Program-made: the position numbers and the translations under genes
In this document: positions 47,681-60,404 of the stretch, piece by piece
Layout of the letters: the number at the start of each line of letters is the position of its first letter
Numbering within the stretch: position 1 is the first letter of the stretch
Assembly: GCA_016801885.1 (NCBI GenBank)
Contig: CM028895.1
Span: 20,294,001 to 20,358,000, forward strand
Length of the DNA stretch: 64,000 bases
Reading direction: 5' to 3'
DNA from: Toxotes chatareus
Taxonomy: Eukaryota; Chordata; Actinopteri; Toxotidae
The notes under the pieces: generated by a model
Told to the model about the DNA's origin: nothing
Seen by the model: only the letters and a program-made list of their open reading frames with translations
The model's database searches: none

Positions 47681-50237
47681 TGAAAACATTCAAGTCTAGC
47701 AGGGCAGGTGGAAGGGGTCTGGGGATGGGATTCACAGTGCAGGAAACTTAGGGTGGCCTGGGGCTGGAGAGGCCTGAGAGCTGAGGACCTTGGGTGGTTC
47801 GGCCTGGTGGGAGGACAGATAGACGATAGTGACTCAGAAGGACGGGACGCTGTGTAGCTAAGGGAGAGAAGGGTATTGGGGTCCAGAGTTAGGCAGCCAG
47901 AGACAGGGTGGCTGGACAGGCTTACAGTGGTGAAGACGGACTCACGTGTGGAAGGCTGGATACCTCTTGGGCGAATTTAGGCACCTACTTCCAAAAGGAA
48001 GCTTCATTCGCTTCATTAGATTTAGGTGAAAGATGGTGGTTTGAGTTACAACTCTGTAACATTGTCACCTGACTTCCTTCTTTGCTCTCATCATAATTAT
48101 GATGGCCACAAAACATTGTTTTAGGGCTTTTGCTGAAAAGACTGATGCTGTCTCATTTGACTGGTAGATGACGCTTAACAGGAAGTCACTTCACTCAAAG
48201 GATTTACTTTATAGAGGGGTTGTTTTGGGCCCCTGAGCCCGAGCCCAGTTGGCCCTTTTAGTGATCCCTCCATGAATAAGGTTCTTTCCTAAATCGCTGC
48301 TCGATCCTTCTATGATTACAACCATCCCTCTGGGCTGTAAATTAGAATGTGTTTCCAGTCAGTTTTGCTAGTTAAACAAGAGTTCAAATTTATCTCTACA
48401 TGCGTGTAGCCCAGCATTGTAGATAAAAGAGTAGAAGGGACTTCAGCGTAGAGCCTCGCTGAATTCATTACTTCCCAAAATCTACTGCATAAATGCATGA
48501 ACGAGCATCATCTATATTCATTACATGAGTTATACTATTTGGCTGCCTGACAATATTGCATTGATATCTTTTCCCTTAAGTTGTCTTTCTCTTGTTACTT
48601 ACAATGAATATGGATTGCTGTAATTAATTGTATTTTCATAGAGATGACCAGCACTGCACAGCTCACTATAACTCCAGCCTGTAGCCCCAGCCCCCTGCTA
48701 ACTCAGTACTTTGTACCCCCTCGTCCCTTTGGCAGCTATCACAGCTTGTAAAAACACTTGGTAGCAGCAGAGAGTCTTTCTGTTCCTGGTTTAGGAATAT
48801 TTATCTTCCCAAAGATTTTCAGCAATGTTGAAGTCAGGGGACTGAGAGGGCCGTTCCAAAAGCTTCAGCGAGTGTTTCCTTTACCCAGGCCATTAGACAT
48901 GCTGTTGTCTAACACTATTAAGATGCTTGTATCAGAGTACTTGGGTTTTAAATTGTGTTTAAACTTCGACTGGTAAATCGAAAGCTTTGCCCTCTGGCCC
49001 AGCTCTGGCCCAGCTCCCCTCACCTCGGCCCCTTCAATGGGACCAATTTGCCTTGGGAGACCCTATCAGGGTGCTGCTGCCCCTGACAACAGAGCTCCCA
49101 GGATCACCAAGACACACAAACCCCTCCACCATGTTAAAGTGGCGATTCTAGGAGTGGTGTACTAACCCATTATCTTTTAATAGCCACCCTTCTTTTGTGC
49201 AGCAATCAGGATTTATTATTGCAACGGTGTAATTAACACTGCAGTCTCTAGGTGCTGCTAGTGAGGTTTCAGCACTTATACTCCTGCTGTTTAGCTCGGC
49301 CCGCTAAATGTGTGCTGAATAGCACGCCAGTTGTTAAATGTTGAGTTGTGTTGTCACAGGAATGATGTAATGTTCCTTGAGCCTCTGTGAGTCGTCTGTT
49401 ACTACTGATGCTCACACCTGTGCTTTGCATTCAAGTGGGAGGAAGAAGCCAACAGACTGCAGTGTGTCATTCAGTCGCAGATTGTTGCTGGGACTCCAGA
49501 TGTGAGAGGATTAAAGCATCAACAAATCAGCGTGGGGATGAATCAGACAGACAAACACTGCTGCTTATTGTTTCTCACAGACTTTCGAGCCCAGTTTGAC
49601 ATCTTCTATTCATGGTATTGAGAGGAGGCGATGGCTTGCTGTGTGCGTCAAAGAAATGTCATTCCTACCTTCATGAGCGTCCTTCTGATGTGAGGGATGG
49701 TGTTTCATTGTGACTCACAGGACCCTTCTCTGTACTAAGGCCTTGATTTGTGCATCAAAACACTACAGGTGTTGGCTCTCTAGTCAGGGATGTGTATGGT
49801 GTGGTAGGAAACTTAAAAAAGCCGATCAGGCCCATCAGAGTAGAATATACTATAGGTGGACTGCTCAAAGTCTCTCTGTTTTTTCTCTCTATGAAACCCA
49901 CAAACATTTGTTCCCCTGAAACAACAGACTGAAGTCACTTCATATGCAAAACCATTTTCAAAGTGATAAGCTTGAAAGCAGCATGTCAAGCTTGGCATGA
50001 AGCATAGGAGGTATGACAGCACCAACAGAGACTCCCTGTAACTACAGCACCACTTGCACAAGTTTCAAAACTCCTGATCAGTGCGAGATGTGAGCTGAGA
50101 CCTGGGAAGTCACTTTTCTGACACCTTTCAGTTCTGTCAACAGTATACGAGGCGCTTATAGAATAAGCTTGTCTTGCGTTTTCAGTGTAAAATCTCTTGT
50201 TCTCTTTTCATCTTCCTCATATATTTCTGTCTGTGAA
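47681..50237. other. Non-coding stretch, purine-rich at its start
   Basis: 47690-47970 is G-rich with GACAGG and GGTGG words and may be the second arm of a repeat interrupted by the LINE. The rest has short frames only. Confidence 0.4.
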
Positions 50238-50366
50238 TTTCTGGGTTCTCCAGCTTCCTCCCAAAGCAAAAAGACATGCAGATGAGGTTAACTGTTGACT
50301 CTAAATTGTCCATTGACTGTTAAGAGAATAAATAGTATAGACAATGAATGGATGGATGGATGGATG
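50238..50366 (+). mobile_element. V-SINE 3' body fragment with (GATG)n tail
   Basis: TTTCTGGGTTCTCCAGCTTC, CTCCCAAAGC and GACTCTAAATTGTCCATTGA match the V-SINE body. The copy ends in a GGAT repeat at about 50348-50366, the usual tail for this family. Confidence 0.65.
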
Positions 50367-52094
50367 TGGACCAAGCTGAAGTACAACCCGAGAAGCCAAC
50401 TGTCAGAAAGAAGTCAAGCTGTCACAAAATATGTCAGCGCACATTTTTTTTTCTGATATACATTCAATAGGTATTTTAAACCGGGCATCTTGACATTTGT
50501 GCGAGTGAAGCACATTTGGGTAAAAATAAAACGTTTCAGCAGTTGTCCTTTGACTTCTCAAAAATGTCTCATTAGCATTGGTGACAAGGAGTTTCACTGA
50601 CGGATGCGACCCTTGCTACTGGGACATTTTAGACAAATTACTGAACAACTTATAACAACTTCCATGATGTCTGTGCCTGGAACGAGATAAATCTCACCTG
50701 TCAAACCATATGGATAAAAAGTACAAATTTTGTTTTGGTTATTTTGGCTTTTTGGCTGTTAATAATGTATGTAGCAATGACCTACGACCCTCAGCACCAT
50801 AGAAATGATCATAACTCCACTCAGTTGTAAAACTGGCAAAAGGATCTACTGACAACAGAAGTCACTTACACATTAGTTATACTACTATACCTCTTTTTAG
50901 CATTTGTAATCAGTATGCGGACACTTAATAAATGATTTGTGCATCTGCTCACAATTTGTATCGGATTACAGCTATTTCATATAGTGTCATATTATGTTCA
51001 CATTACACAACATTAGTTAAAGGCATTTTAATCTCAATGCCTTTAACATGCAGTAATCTTACTTTATCAATAACCTTAACTGAAGCCAATCAGTCCAGAT
51101 GGACAGGAAGCTACAGTACATGATGGACAGTGATAATAATGCCATGTCTCTCAGGATTTTTTTTTTTTTTTCTGGGAAAGCAAAACATCCAGTGAATTCC
51201 CAGACCTTTTATCTGCTCTCCACTGATGCGGGTATAGAAAGGGTAAACATCTGTCGGCAACGATCACATCTGCGATGGACCCACGTACACACATTTGCGG
51301 ATCAGTTTACAGTACAGCAGAGCGGAGCTGGCCCAGGTTTCCTCTGCAGTGACAGATGGTGCGGTGATTGTGTTATGTGCTTGGCAAACCTGCCCCTTCC
51401 CCCCAACCAACACACACTCACACACCTCTCATCCTCCAGGGTCTCGTACATTGCTGTTTAGATCTGGACAGGAGATGGTAAACATCAATATTACAGCCAT
51501 TTGCTGATTATTTCCGCATTTTAGCTCTTCATAATCTCAGAGCTGGGACTGACGATGCTCTGGCTCAAAAGACACAGTGTGTATGTATGATTGTAACTGG
51601 GATATTGTACTATTTGGCAAAGGTTTGACATGACACATTGTTTAATGTCTCTGTTGACCCATGGGGTAAAGGCATTTCCTAATTTCCTGGTGATAAGGAA
51701 ATAATGACGCTTGGCCAACAGGGGTGAACAGCAAATAACTGATAACCTTAATCCACAAGAGATCAAATCACAATGTCTCAACAAACTCTCAGTCCACTGA
51801 TTTTTCAGACATCAGCAGTTCATAGCCCCTCCTGATCCAATTGCTTGATCTGTGGAGGGACCCATACAGAGGCATGGTGATGTTTATGATAGATGCCAGT
51901 GAGCTGGCTGTTAGTGACTGTGGACCGTTCTTGTTAGGATCTAAAATGTCATCCATCAAATGACAGGATCATCTTTATCATCATCTCTTTCCTCTTTAAT
52001 CACCATGGGAGAACACCAGAGTCATGGGCACTGTCTGCATCAGTGTCCTCTGAGCTTCCTCCATGCCACACAGACAGGGGGACCAGCATCCCTG
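50367..52094. other. Non-coding stretch, nothing recognised
   Basis: A T-run near 51158-51170. The 120-codon plus frame at 51099-51461 has no recognisable domain. Confidence 0.45.
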
Positions 52095-52245
52095 AAGCCT
52101 GTGCTATGAAGCAGGATTTGGGGTTAGCATGATAACCTCAGGTTTAACGTTGGATTTTCAGGGTCCTGACGATGGTTCACTTCTTACCAGGTTACATCGC
52201 CATGGTAACTCATGCTGCATGGCTAACCTGCTCTGGAGCATCACA
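52095..52245. mobile_element. PIF/Harbinger-like non-autonomous element
   Basis: TTAGCATGATAACCTCAGGT, ACTTCTTACCAGGTTACATC, GCCATGGTAACTCATGCTGC and ATGGCTAACCTGCTCTGGAG occur in an order I recall from a common teleost Harbinger-like repeat. The centre holds CGCCATGGTAAC, similar to the palindrome at 5871. Confidence 0.5.
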
Positions 52246-53591
52246 TATTTTTATTTTTATTTTTATGAGGTGGATCGTTTTTTGTTTGAGGAGAGTTTAT
52301 CACTAAATAACTGCATAACAAACATTATAGCACAAAGATTCTTTAATCCCAAGGGAATTCCTGACAGTGTTGATGCTTTTTCTCTTATTCCATCACTGCA
52401 GCTCTGAATTACATGAGAAGACTCTGTGACCATAACTGTTCAACTAAACCCTCTGATGTCTTCTAGAAAAATTATCCAAACTCTTTCTCCATCATTATAA
52501 ATGAACATTTCAGTCAGACTGACCTCATCAGACATGAACTGCTTCTCCCCTCTTCTCTCTGCTTTGGAGAAACAGGCTGATATTACTGCTTCATATACTC
52601 ATAATAATTTCTTACTATTTCAGTAAGACACCTATTAATAATTCTTGAATGTATTTGAAGTATATCCTTTGTCTGGCTTTATCAATTGTAAATTATTTCT
52701 AGTGTTTCTTTTCTATTGTAGTCATACAATCATGTTTATATTTCACCTGGTTGAATATCACCTTTGCATGTCAGGCTTTCTGAAACTGAAATGGTAGCTG
52801 TACTGTCAGTCACTGAGTGGAAGTCGATGCAGAGGTCAATGAAGGCCTACCTCTGTGATAGGATCCTATTTCTGGACTCATTTCATATATATATATTTTG
52901 TATTTGTATATTTGTTTTGTTGCAGCCTCTAGGGGGCACTAGTTGGGGCTTTCACTTTTCAGTTGTTAATTTGGATTCAACACTTTAAACACACTGAGCA
53001 CAACAAAATCTATCTGAGTGAAAGCTGTACAAATAAAACAGTGAGGGGTATAAACAGTAAAATATTAGTATGAAGACACAAAGCTTCACGGTCGACTAAT
53101 GAATCCCTCCTCTCCAAATAACTCACTGTGCTTGGGTGTTGTTTCTCACTGAATGGAAAGATAACTGTGAATTGGTTTAATTAGCAGCAAACTTCCTGCC
53201 TTATGCTGAGGTCGTAACATTAACTCATTTGCTTGCATTGTGTGCAGGGGCTCACTTCAGTCTTTCTGCGTGATGAAAACAGACTCGAGTAGAAGCGACT
53301 GTGTAATTGCTAAATTCACAGCCAATCAGAGCAAATTCATAGAAATTTCAACAGAATAACTGGGGTGACTGCTCAATTACAGACACACGTTCAGAGGAGA
53401 GCTGATCATGATGGGCCAACACTGAGTCTATAAATATTATCGTCTGAATTTGGAGCTATGTTCATAAAGTTTGGATATTTTGCAGCTAACATTAAAAGTA
53501 GCATTTAATTTATTCAGTTCTGCCTGTAAAGGGGATTTATGATCACAACAAGTGGGTTTGTGTTCACCATGTTAACCAGAATGATATATAC
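52246..53591. other. Non-coding stretch, nothing recognised
   Basis: Short frames and AT-rich tracts only. Confidence 0.5.
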
Positions 53592-53612
53592 TGTGTGTGT
53601 GTGTGTGTATAT

Positions 53613-53652
<40 letters not shown>
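53592..53652. repeat. Compound (GT)n(AT)n microsatellite
   Basis: A GT array to about 53608 followed by a TA/AT array to 53652. It generates a poly-Ile/Tyr frame on each strand that is not coding. Confidence 0.95.
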
Positions 53653-53657
<5 letters not shown>

Positions 53658-54399
53658 ACAGCTGATGGAGGAGAGGCAGAGTAGATATACACTCCCAGAT
53701 CCACTTGAGATGCAGGGACAATAGAGGAGTGTGGTGGGGAGTCTGAAGTGTCTAACTGCAGCCCCACATCTGCGGTCAACAATGGAAAAGGAAACATTCA
53801 CTGCTGTTGCATATGAAGAGTCGCATTTTGAAATGGAAAATCCACAAACCTGAAAGAAAATGATACATACTCTCACAAAGATGATTGACAGCAGAAAATG
53901 AAAACAACTTATTCTTATTTTGTCAAGGACAGCCAGCTTCATGGTTGGGAAGACCGTATCAATCCCCTATATTCATGAGACATGCTGCAGAATGATGAGT
54001 TCAGATACTGTGCGATGCTTTGAAATTAGACTCTTAACATTGTTTTGCTTTCTTGTGCGCTACTGATCCTGTACCATTTCTGTTTTCATCAGCTAAGAGA
54101 AATATATTCCCATGGTGATGCTGCGAATTGGTAAATGTAACAGAGCACTCACATTAGTCATCAGAGCCCTGCACAGAGACAAACTGATTCTCCAAAAATT
54201 AGAGCAATGTAACAAATATGTAGTGTCCGCGATATGTATGCAATGCAATGTGTTGAATTGTATGGAGGTGAAAATGATATCTCGTGTCAGGTGTGTACAC
54301 AGGCAGGGCAGGTCTGGTGATACATGAACATGTGATGGGTGGATGCAGAGTTAAAGGGGACACAGGGTGGGATGACAATAATATACAGGGATAAGACAG
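53653..54399. other. Non-coding stretch, nothing recognised
   Basis: The 142-codon minus frame at 53514-53942 runs through the microsatellite and is rejected as a gene. Confidence 0.45.
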
Positions 54400-54720
54400 G
54401 AATCATGACACCATTCCACAATTATTGAGGTCACTGTGCTCCTGAGATCAGTCAGAGCTTTAGAAATGGTTTTATAACCTTGCCCTGAGCTGTGCCTCAC
54501 CACAATTTTATTCCAGAGGTCTACAGAAGGTCCCTTGGACTTCATGGCTTGGTTTTATACTGACAGGCAGTGTGAACTGTGGGACCTTATATACACAGAT
54601 GTGTGCCTCTCTAAATTCAGGTCACTACAGGTGGACTCCAGTGAAGTTCTGGTCTCAAAGATAATTAAGGCAAACAGGATGCATTTGACCACAAGTTAGA
54701 ATACCACAGCAAAGGGCCTA
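54400..54720 (-). mobile_element. Tc1-like transposon, 5' UTR and transposase N-terminus
   Basis: The minus frame starting at 54545 reads MKSKGPSVDLWNKIVVRHSS, GQGYKTISKALTDLRSTVTS, IIVEW. This is the paired-like helix-turn-helix start of a Tc1-family transposase. Upstream on the minus strand are GGCACACATCTGTGTATATA and AGGTCCCACAGTTCACACTG, the usual 5' leader of this family. About 48 residues are collinear before the homology ends, so the DDE catalytic domain is absent. This family differs from the fragments at 20770 and 60405. Confidence 0.8.
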
Positions 54721-55261
54721 CACACTAAATAATGCTGGGTATGGTAGCAGAGATGAACATAGGTTCCACCCAGCCTTGACAGAAAGAGGCATCCCAGACA
54801 GACGAGGAAAGAAGTAGGCCCACACATAATGTCACTGTTACAGTTCAGTTTGATATTTTGAGATCTGGAGATAATTAGATAACTATCTTAGGATATTAGT
54901 ATTAAAATTCATTAAACATAATCTAATCATGAACATAGTAATCATGAGATAAATGGCCTAAAATAATTATTAACAACCAATGGTGCTGCACTGTGCCACC
55001 TTATTTCTGCAACCCACACAATCATTTTAATCATCTTCACTTGAACGCATGAAGATCTATATCAAACATACAGGTTTTATCACTAATAGTGAAAACATGT
55101 AATTTTTAAATATGCAGTTGGAAATTGACTAAATGGCTGCATCAGTTTAACACATATCCAAAGATTCTCATGATTAACCTCTCACACACCACCTCACACA
55201 CCATTGGCAGCAAGCTACCACGTTAAGGTGCTGGCTTGACCTAACCTGGAGCTATTTGCGT
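54721..55261. other. Non-coding stretch, nothing recognised
   Basis: AT-rich with short frames only. Confidence 0.5.
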
Positions 55262-55385
55262 TTAGTGTTAGTGTGCTAAAGGACACTTTAATGCATGGAC
55301 AGGAAGGAGGAACTGGTGATTGAACTGTCAACCCTGCAGCTAATGGACAACCCCTTCTACCCTACTGAGCCCCAGCTGCCCCAGC
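55262..55385 (-). mobile_element. tRNA-derived SINE, copy 3
   Basis: The minus strand reads GGGGCAGCTGGGGCTCAGTA (A box), GGGGTTGTCCATTAGCTGCA and GACAGTTCAATCACC (B box), followed by AAAGTGTCCTTTAGC. It is the same family as 9974 and 15580 and is 3'-truncated. Confidence 0.7.
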
Positions 55386-55559
55386 AGTGCAATTAAATGA
55401 TCAGAAAAATGTCTACAAAAAAATTATATGGTGACAGAGTATATACGACTGAATGTACTGGGACACTAATATGCCATTATCCAAAAAAAAGGCTCCTTCA
55501 TAGTATGCTAAAATGATGTGAGATTTAAAGGGGCAGTCTTTGAAGTGTGTTTTTTTTAT

Positions 55560-55975
55560 GTGGCAATTAACTGCCATCTTCTGTAACTATGTCATTAGAT
55601 AATGTGTTTCTGAGGAGCTTGGGACCAAGTACAATAACTTCAGTTTTGTCTGAGTTTAATAGCAGAGAATTACAGGTCATGCAGGTCTTTATATCCTTAA
55701 GGCATGATTGAAGTTCAGATAACTGACAAGTACAGCTGGGTATTGTCTACATAACAGTGGAAGTTTATAGAGTGTTACCCAATGATACTGCCTAAAGGAA
55801 ACATATGTAAGAGGAATACCATTGGTCCAGGCACAGAACCTTGTGGAACTCCATGTTTAACTTTAGTGTGTGTGGAGGATTTATCATTAGCATATACACA
55901 CTGAAATCGATCTGATAAGTAGGACTTAATCTGGTTTAGTGTGGTTCCTTTGATGCAGCACCATGTTGACAACCA
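55560..55975 (-). mobile_element. L2-like LINE reverse-transcriptase fragment
   Basis: The minus frame at 55775-55972 reads TLNQIKSYLSDRFQCVYAND, then HGVPQGSVPGPMVF and MFPLGSIIG, the RT region around motif B. Downstream in another frame NFHCYVDNTQLYLSV stands where the YADD box is expected (VDN here), followed by similarity to the NFLLLNSDKTEV-type segment. Stops and the degraded catalytic box make it inactive. The subfamily differs from 44354-47680. Confidence 0.75.
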
Positions 55976-58264
55976 GAGGCCAAATGATGTAATGAAGAAA
56001 ATAGCTAAATTAAACTAGATTAGAGACAGAGGATGGATTCGCTGGTTCTGGGAACTTCTAAGACAGTGGCGAGTGGGAAGCTGTCTCCAGGAGATGTTCG
56101 CAAAAACTTCCAAAGGGAGACCTTTTATCAAATTTGATCCTTTTGTCTACAAAGTGTGACGTTTGCCACCAAGTCTAGGATGCTACTTATAAGGTTGCAG
56201 TTATTGGCAACAAAACTGGCCCCAAAATCCAGCCAGACCATCTGCACAGCATTATGGTACTAATGCAATGAGTTCATTAAAAAGGTTTATTCTGTGTAGT
56301 GGGGGATTAGGGAGCAGTCTGTTTTAGGTTGAATCCAGCTTTCACCGGTGGGGGAGATATTTTTGGGTCTGTGTTTCGTAACGATCCATCAGTCCTGCAC
56401 AGAGGGATGTCTTTCTTTATTCATTTATAGACTCCACTATTGAGTGTCTTTGTTTGATTTGAGTTTGGAGTCAGAATGATGGAGAGGTAGTGGCAGGTCT
56501 TGCTTAAGGAGGGTTAAAACCCGTAACTCACCCCCTTCTGCTGTGAAATGAATTACTTTGTGTGAGTGCAGAGAGCAGCCTCCAGATACTTGAGTTTTTT
56601 ACTACTAGAGGTATTTTTAGCCATACCTCTCTTTGAACTACCACTTGAGCTACTTTTTCTGTGTTGAAATAATGTAAGCAAGACAGCTGTACCAGCACCA
56701 ACAACACTTTCCCATCAGCCAAATCCTGCAGACATCATTAAAGATGATCGAGCAGGCTGAAGTGATGATAGCAACACATTATCCTTTTTAAGGGGGACTG
56801 GTGCACATGATTCAGTAAAGCTGCCCAGCAGGAGAGTTATAATACTGCAGTTCAGCTAAAAGCTGCAGGTACAGATCCTGTCATTAACAGTGGTTTTTAT
56901 CAGCAGCAGCCAAAAGTGGGGGGAGCCATTAACAAATGAAAGGGGAAAAGAGCAGCTTCTTGGCTGCTCAATTTTCCATTATCGCTGATTTGTTGAGAAG
57001 CTTCCCTGTGGAAGCTGGAGGCAGTATGACTGCTCATTAGAGATTGAATGATCGATGGATTGAAAAAGACACTCTTCCGGGAAAGCCGTTCAGCTGACGA
57101 GTCAGCAGCACAGACTGAAAGGGCAGGGGCCATTGTAATAACACGAATACCATCAAAAGTACTGATCTCCTCCGTGGACGTCATTTTCAGATGGATACAT
57201 ACAAGTAGGTTTCTGCCCTCAGTGAAACCAGAGCTCATAATAAAACTGGCAGGCTTGATCCATCATTATAGGCACTGTAAAAATGTCCACAATGCAGAGA
57301 CCCCAGGAGATTTAAACAGCTGACTGTGGAGATTTCATTCTGCTAAGTGGGCCAGAGGAAAACCCCTGAGATGGACAAGTGACAGGCTTCAAAACTGCTC
57401 CAGAAATGCCTTAAAAACACTGACTACGTGGACATCTGGATTGGCCTTCAGTGAACTTGAAAGAACTGGACATTGAGCACCATGATGACCTCCCATTCAT
57501 TTCAAAACATTCTTAATTTTCCACAAAGTCCCAGCAGCTTCCATAAGCCCAACTCGAGGAGTCTCGCAACCTGCCATTCCAACTCAGGCTACCACGGCAA
57601 AATCTCCACCCAGCCGAAGCACTGATCAGGATTTCACGGGTACAGTTTTCCCTTAATGCACCGCAGCGAGAGCATATCACATCTGTAAGTGATCTAATTT
57701 ACAGATTAGACTGCATTGTGCTTTACTGATTTTTAACAGGAAAATTGCATCAGTATTGTAGGATAACTAATAATAACACAGCTTAATTGAATAGGCATTA
57801 ACATACATGAGCTTAGGGGAAAAAAAGCAATCGGTTACGCAGTTTAATTACGTATCTACAGCGTAACCTAATTCTGTGCAGCACAGCAGCACCTGTAAAA
57901 CCTACTTTTGTGGAGTGAAATAATTTTAGAAATTAATTCAGCTCCAAGACACGGCTGGATTACCAAACAGGCAAGGTGAGTAACTGTCCTGGAAAACCAA
58001 AAATTGATTTGTCACTTCATTTATAGTAATTTAACTGCAGATTTCTTTGGCAGGCACCACTAAAGCACATTTAACCAAAAATAATAAAGACCTTCTGTCT
58101 TGCAGATTGATCCTGTGTACAAAATTTAGACACATATTCCCAATTTTTATTTTTTTAAAATTAAATTTGTGCTAACTCACTTGTGTTTGGACAGAATTTA
58201 TTGATTTAAAATGTTTCACTTCCACTGTAGTTACCCATCAGAAACCCATCAGATGGTTTAGCCT
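55976..58264. other. Non-coding stretch, possible conserved non-coding core
   Basis: No gene or repeat is recognised. 57800-57970 has homeodomain-like words (TTTAATTACG, AGAAATTAATTCAG). The 112-codon minus frame at 56900-57238 and the 91-codon plus frame at 57048-57323 overlap in opposite directions with no known domain. Confidence 0.35.
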
Positions 58265-58405
58265 TGGTGGCCTTTGTGTGTGCAAGGTCACCACAGCATT
58301 GGTGGTGGTTAGGGAGGGACGGTTATGAAGATTTTTCAGTGTCTTGTTGATCTACAGGTTGAACCAGCAACCTTCTTGTCACAGGCCTGCTGTTCTAACC
58401 TCCAG
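58265..58405 (-). mobile_element. SINE-like fragment
   Basis: The minus strand reads GGAGGTTAGAACAGCAGGCC, TGTGACAAGAAGGTTGCTGG and TTCAACC, a tRNA-head layout with a B-box-like GGTTGCTGGTTCAACC. The remainder is degraded. Confidence 0.45.
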
Positions 58406-59407
58406 AAGAAATAGAAATATAAAGTAACATAAAGTGAAAATATTCATGCTAAGTACAAGTATCTGACCTGACTAAGTGAGTGTGGTTACTTTTCACAGTT
58501 GTACTTTACTTGCATGTTTCCACTCTTTGCACCTGTATGTGTCTACTCTTCTCCGGATAGAACAGGCTACAGAAGATAAGGTTACTGCACAACAAGGTAA
58601 TGAAAAGCACTTCATTTAAATGCATTTGTCTCTCACACAGACACATCATAACCGCTGGGACTGCTGCTTGTGATGTGGCTGAGATCCACTTCATATCCTG
58701 CATAAAGGTTTATTACTGCTAAATGGGTGGGAGTCATTCTTCAAACCGTGGACCTGATTTGATAATAAAAGGACTTCTTCTGTATTATTCACATGGGAAT
58801 AAAAAGGCACGCAAAGTTTAATTAATATGAGGACTAATTTAACCAGCTGAAAAATGTACTTTCTATATTATACAATACAATACAGTCGTGTGGTGCCTCA
58901 TTAATGTAATAGATAAGGCGGAGACCACACACCACAGTGGACCTGGTTCAATTCAAGCTCCTTCCTCTCTCTCTCTTTGTTTTTTTGTCTACTGCTGTCA
59001 TTTCTCCAGTGAAGGCAGCAACACAGTTTCAGTTTCACCTGTGGTTTTATCTGCAAAATGTCAGAGTGGATCTCTATTGATCTTACACATAAAAGTCAGC
59101 TAAGTGGTCATGGGTAGCACTACTAAACCTTTGAAAACATCATGTTAACTCATGTTGTCTTTAGCTCTGGAGGAACTTTGTCGAGTCAGGATATCCCAGC
59201 TTCTACTGCTGTGAACATTGCTTTTTACAGTGAGGGGTCCAAGGTTTCCCCTTCCTCCGTCTGGTAAAAACCTAATTCATTTTCACTATAGTTGAACTTA
59301 TTACCATAGTAGTGCTTGGTTTTAGCCAATAAGCCGTGCTATAGCACATTTACTTCAATGTTCTGCTGCATAATTACTCACTAAAAAACATTAGTATTCC
59401 CATATCA
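58406..59407. other. Non-coding stretch with a weak tRNA-like trace
   Basis: 58888-58962 contains TAATAGATAAGGCGGAG and CTGGTTCAATTCAAGC with tRNA-like spacing, but no cloverleaf can be drawn. Nothing else is recognised. Confidence 0.3.
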
Positions 59408-59545
59408 CCCCTGTGCTGACTACACCACACTGGCTATCAGAAACATTTCACTTCTCAATACGTTTAAAGCCTTACACAGTTTGGCTCCAACATATATCAA
59501 TAACTGATCCCTTTCTCCAGGCCTCTCAGGCCATCAGAGTATGAG
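59408..59545 (+). mobile_element. LINE RT C-terminal fragment
   Basis: A plus frame reads TPHWLSETFHFSIRFKALHS followed by LAPTYINN. This corresponds to the HWLPV...FKALHGLAPTYI block near the C-terminus of L2-like RTs. About 45 codons are recognisable. Confidence 0.6.
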
Positions 59546-60404
59546 CTCCAAATTATTCTCAAAGGCCTTTTCTTGTTGCTTCCTTGTCCTCATTTGCTCT
59601 TATTCTTTAATAATTGTTGCTTTTCTTTGATTGATATATTTAAATACAGATGCTTTTAATTTGTTTGTATTAACAGGCTGCTCTGAACTGAAGTAAATGC
59701 CTGTATAAATGTGGCAGCAAGGTACGTGTTCAGATTGATTTCCATCCACGCCTGTAAAAAGGTTGAAGCTATTACTTGAACCGTTCGCAGAAGTGAACTA
59801 ATCCACTTCATTTTGAAATAACCTGACTCACATCTCACAGTAAGTCATTCTCCACAAATAACCACCAATTTGAGTTCCACGGGTGAGCCGTTTCCTCGGC
59901 GACAGTTAATGGGGATCAAGGTAAACTCAACGCCGTTTGGTTTTATCCTGTGGAACCTCAGGTCACAGACGCTGCTCGAAATTAGCGCACTTTCAGAAAA
60001 ATGAGATCAATAAACCAAAGTGCCCAGAGTGGAAGTGACTCACTCTGTACCTCGGCTCATCTTTACACTCGTCTGTGAAACCACTAAAAATACTGAGAAC
60101 AGTAATATTGTGATTGTACAATTTACTGAATGAGGTAAAACATTACGGACACGTGTTACTTCCATGAAATGTATGCTCACACTGTAATAGCCTTCCAACT
60201 ATTAAGGATCTGTTTGCAATAGAAGACAAATGCAAAGAGTCAAAAAGTCATTTGTCCACCGTCACTTGACTGGAAGCCCTGGAGATCATGAAGGAAGGAG
60301 AGAGGGGACAGCACATAACAGGGAACCTTAAAAAAGTTGTGCTGAACGTTATACATGCCCTATATAAACCCTCCACTGCCACCCTATATAGACCCTGTAT
60401 AAAC
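59546..60404. other. Non-coding stretch, nothing recognised
   Basis: Short frames only. Mild CpG increase near 59880-60000. Confidence 0.45.

Noticed and set aside
53514..53942. 142-codon minus-strand frame
   Set aside because: Its middle is the (GT)n(AT)n microsatellite (poly-Ile/Tyr), which keeps the frame open artificially.
58888..58962. tRNA gene candidate
   Set aside because: A- and B-box-like words are present but no acceptor or anticodon stem can be drawn; kept only as a weak trace in the regional entry.
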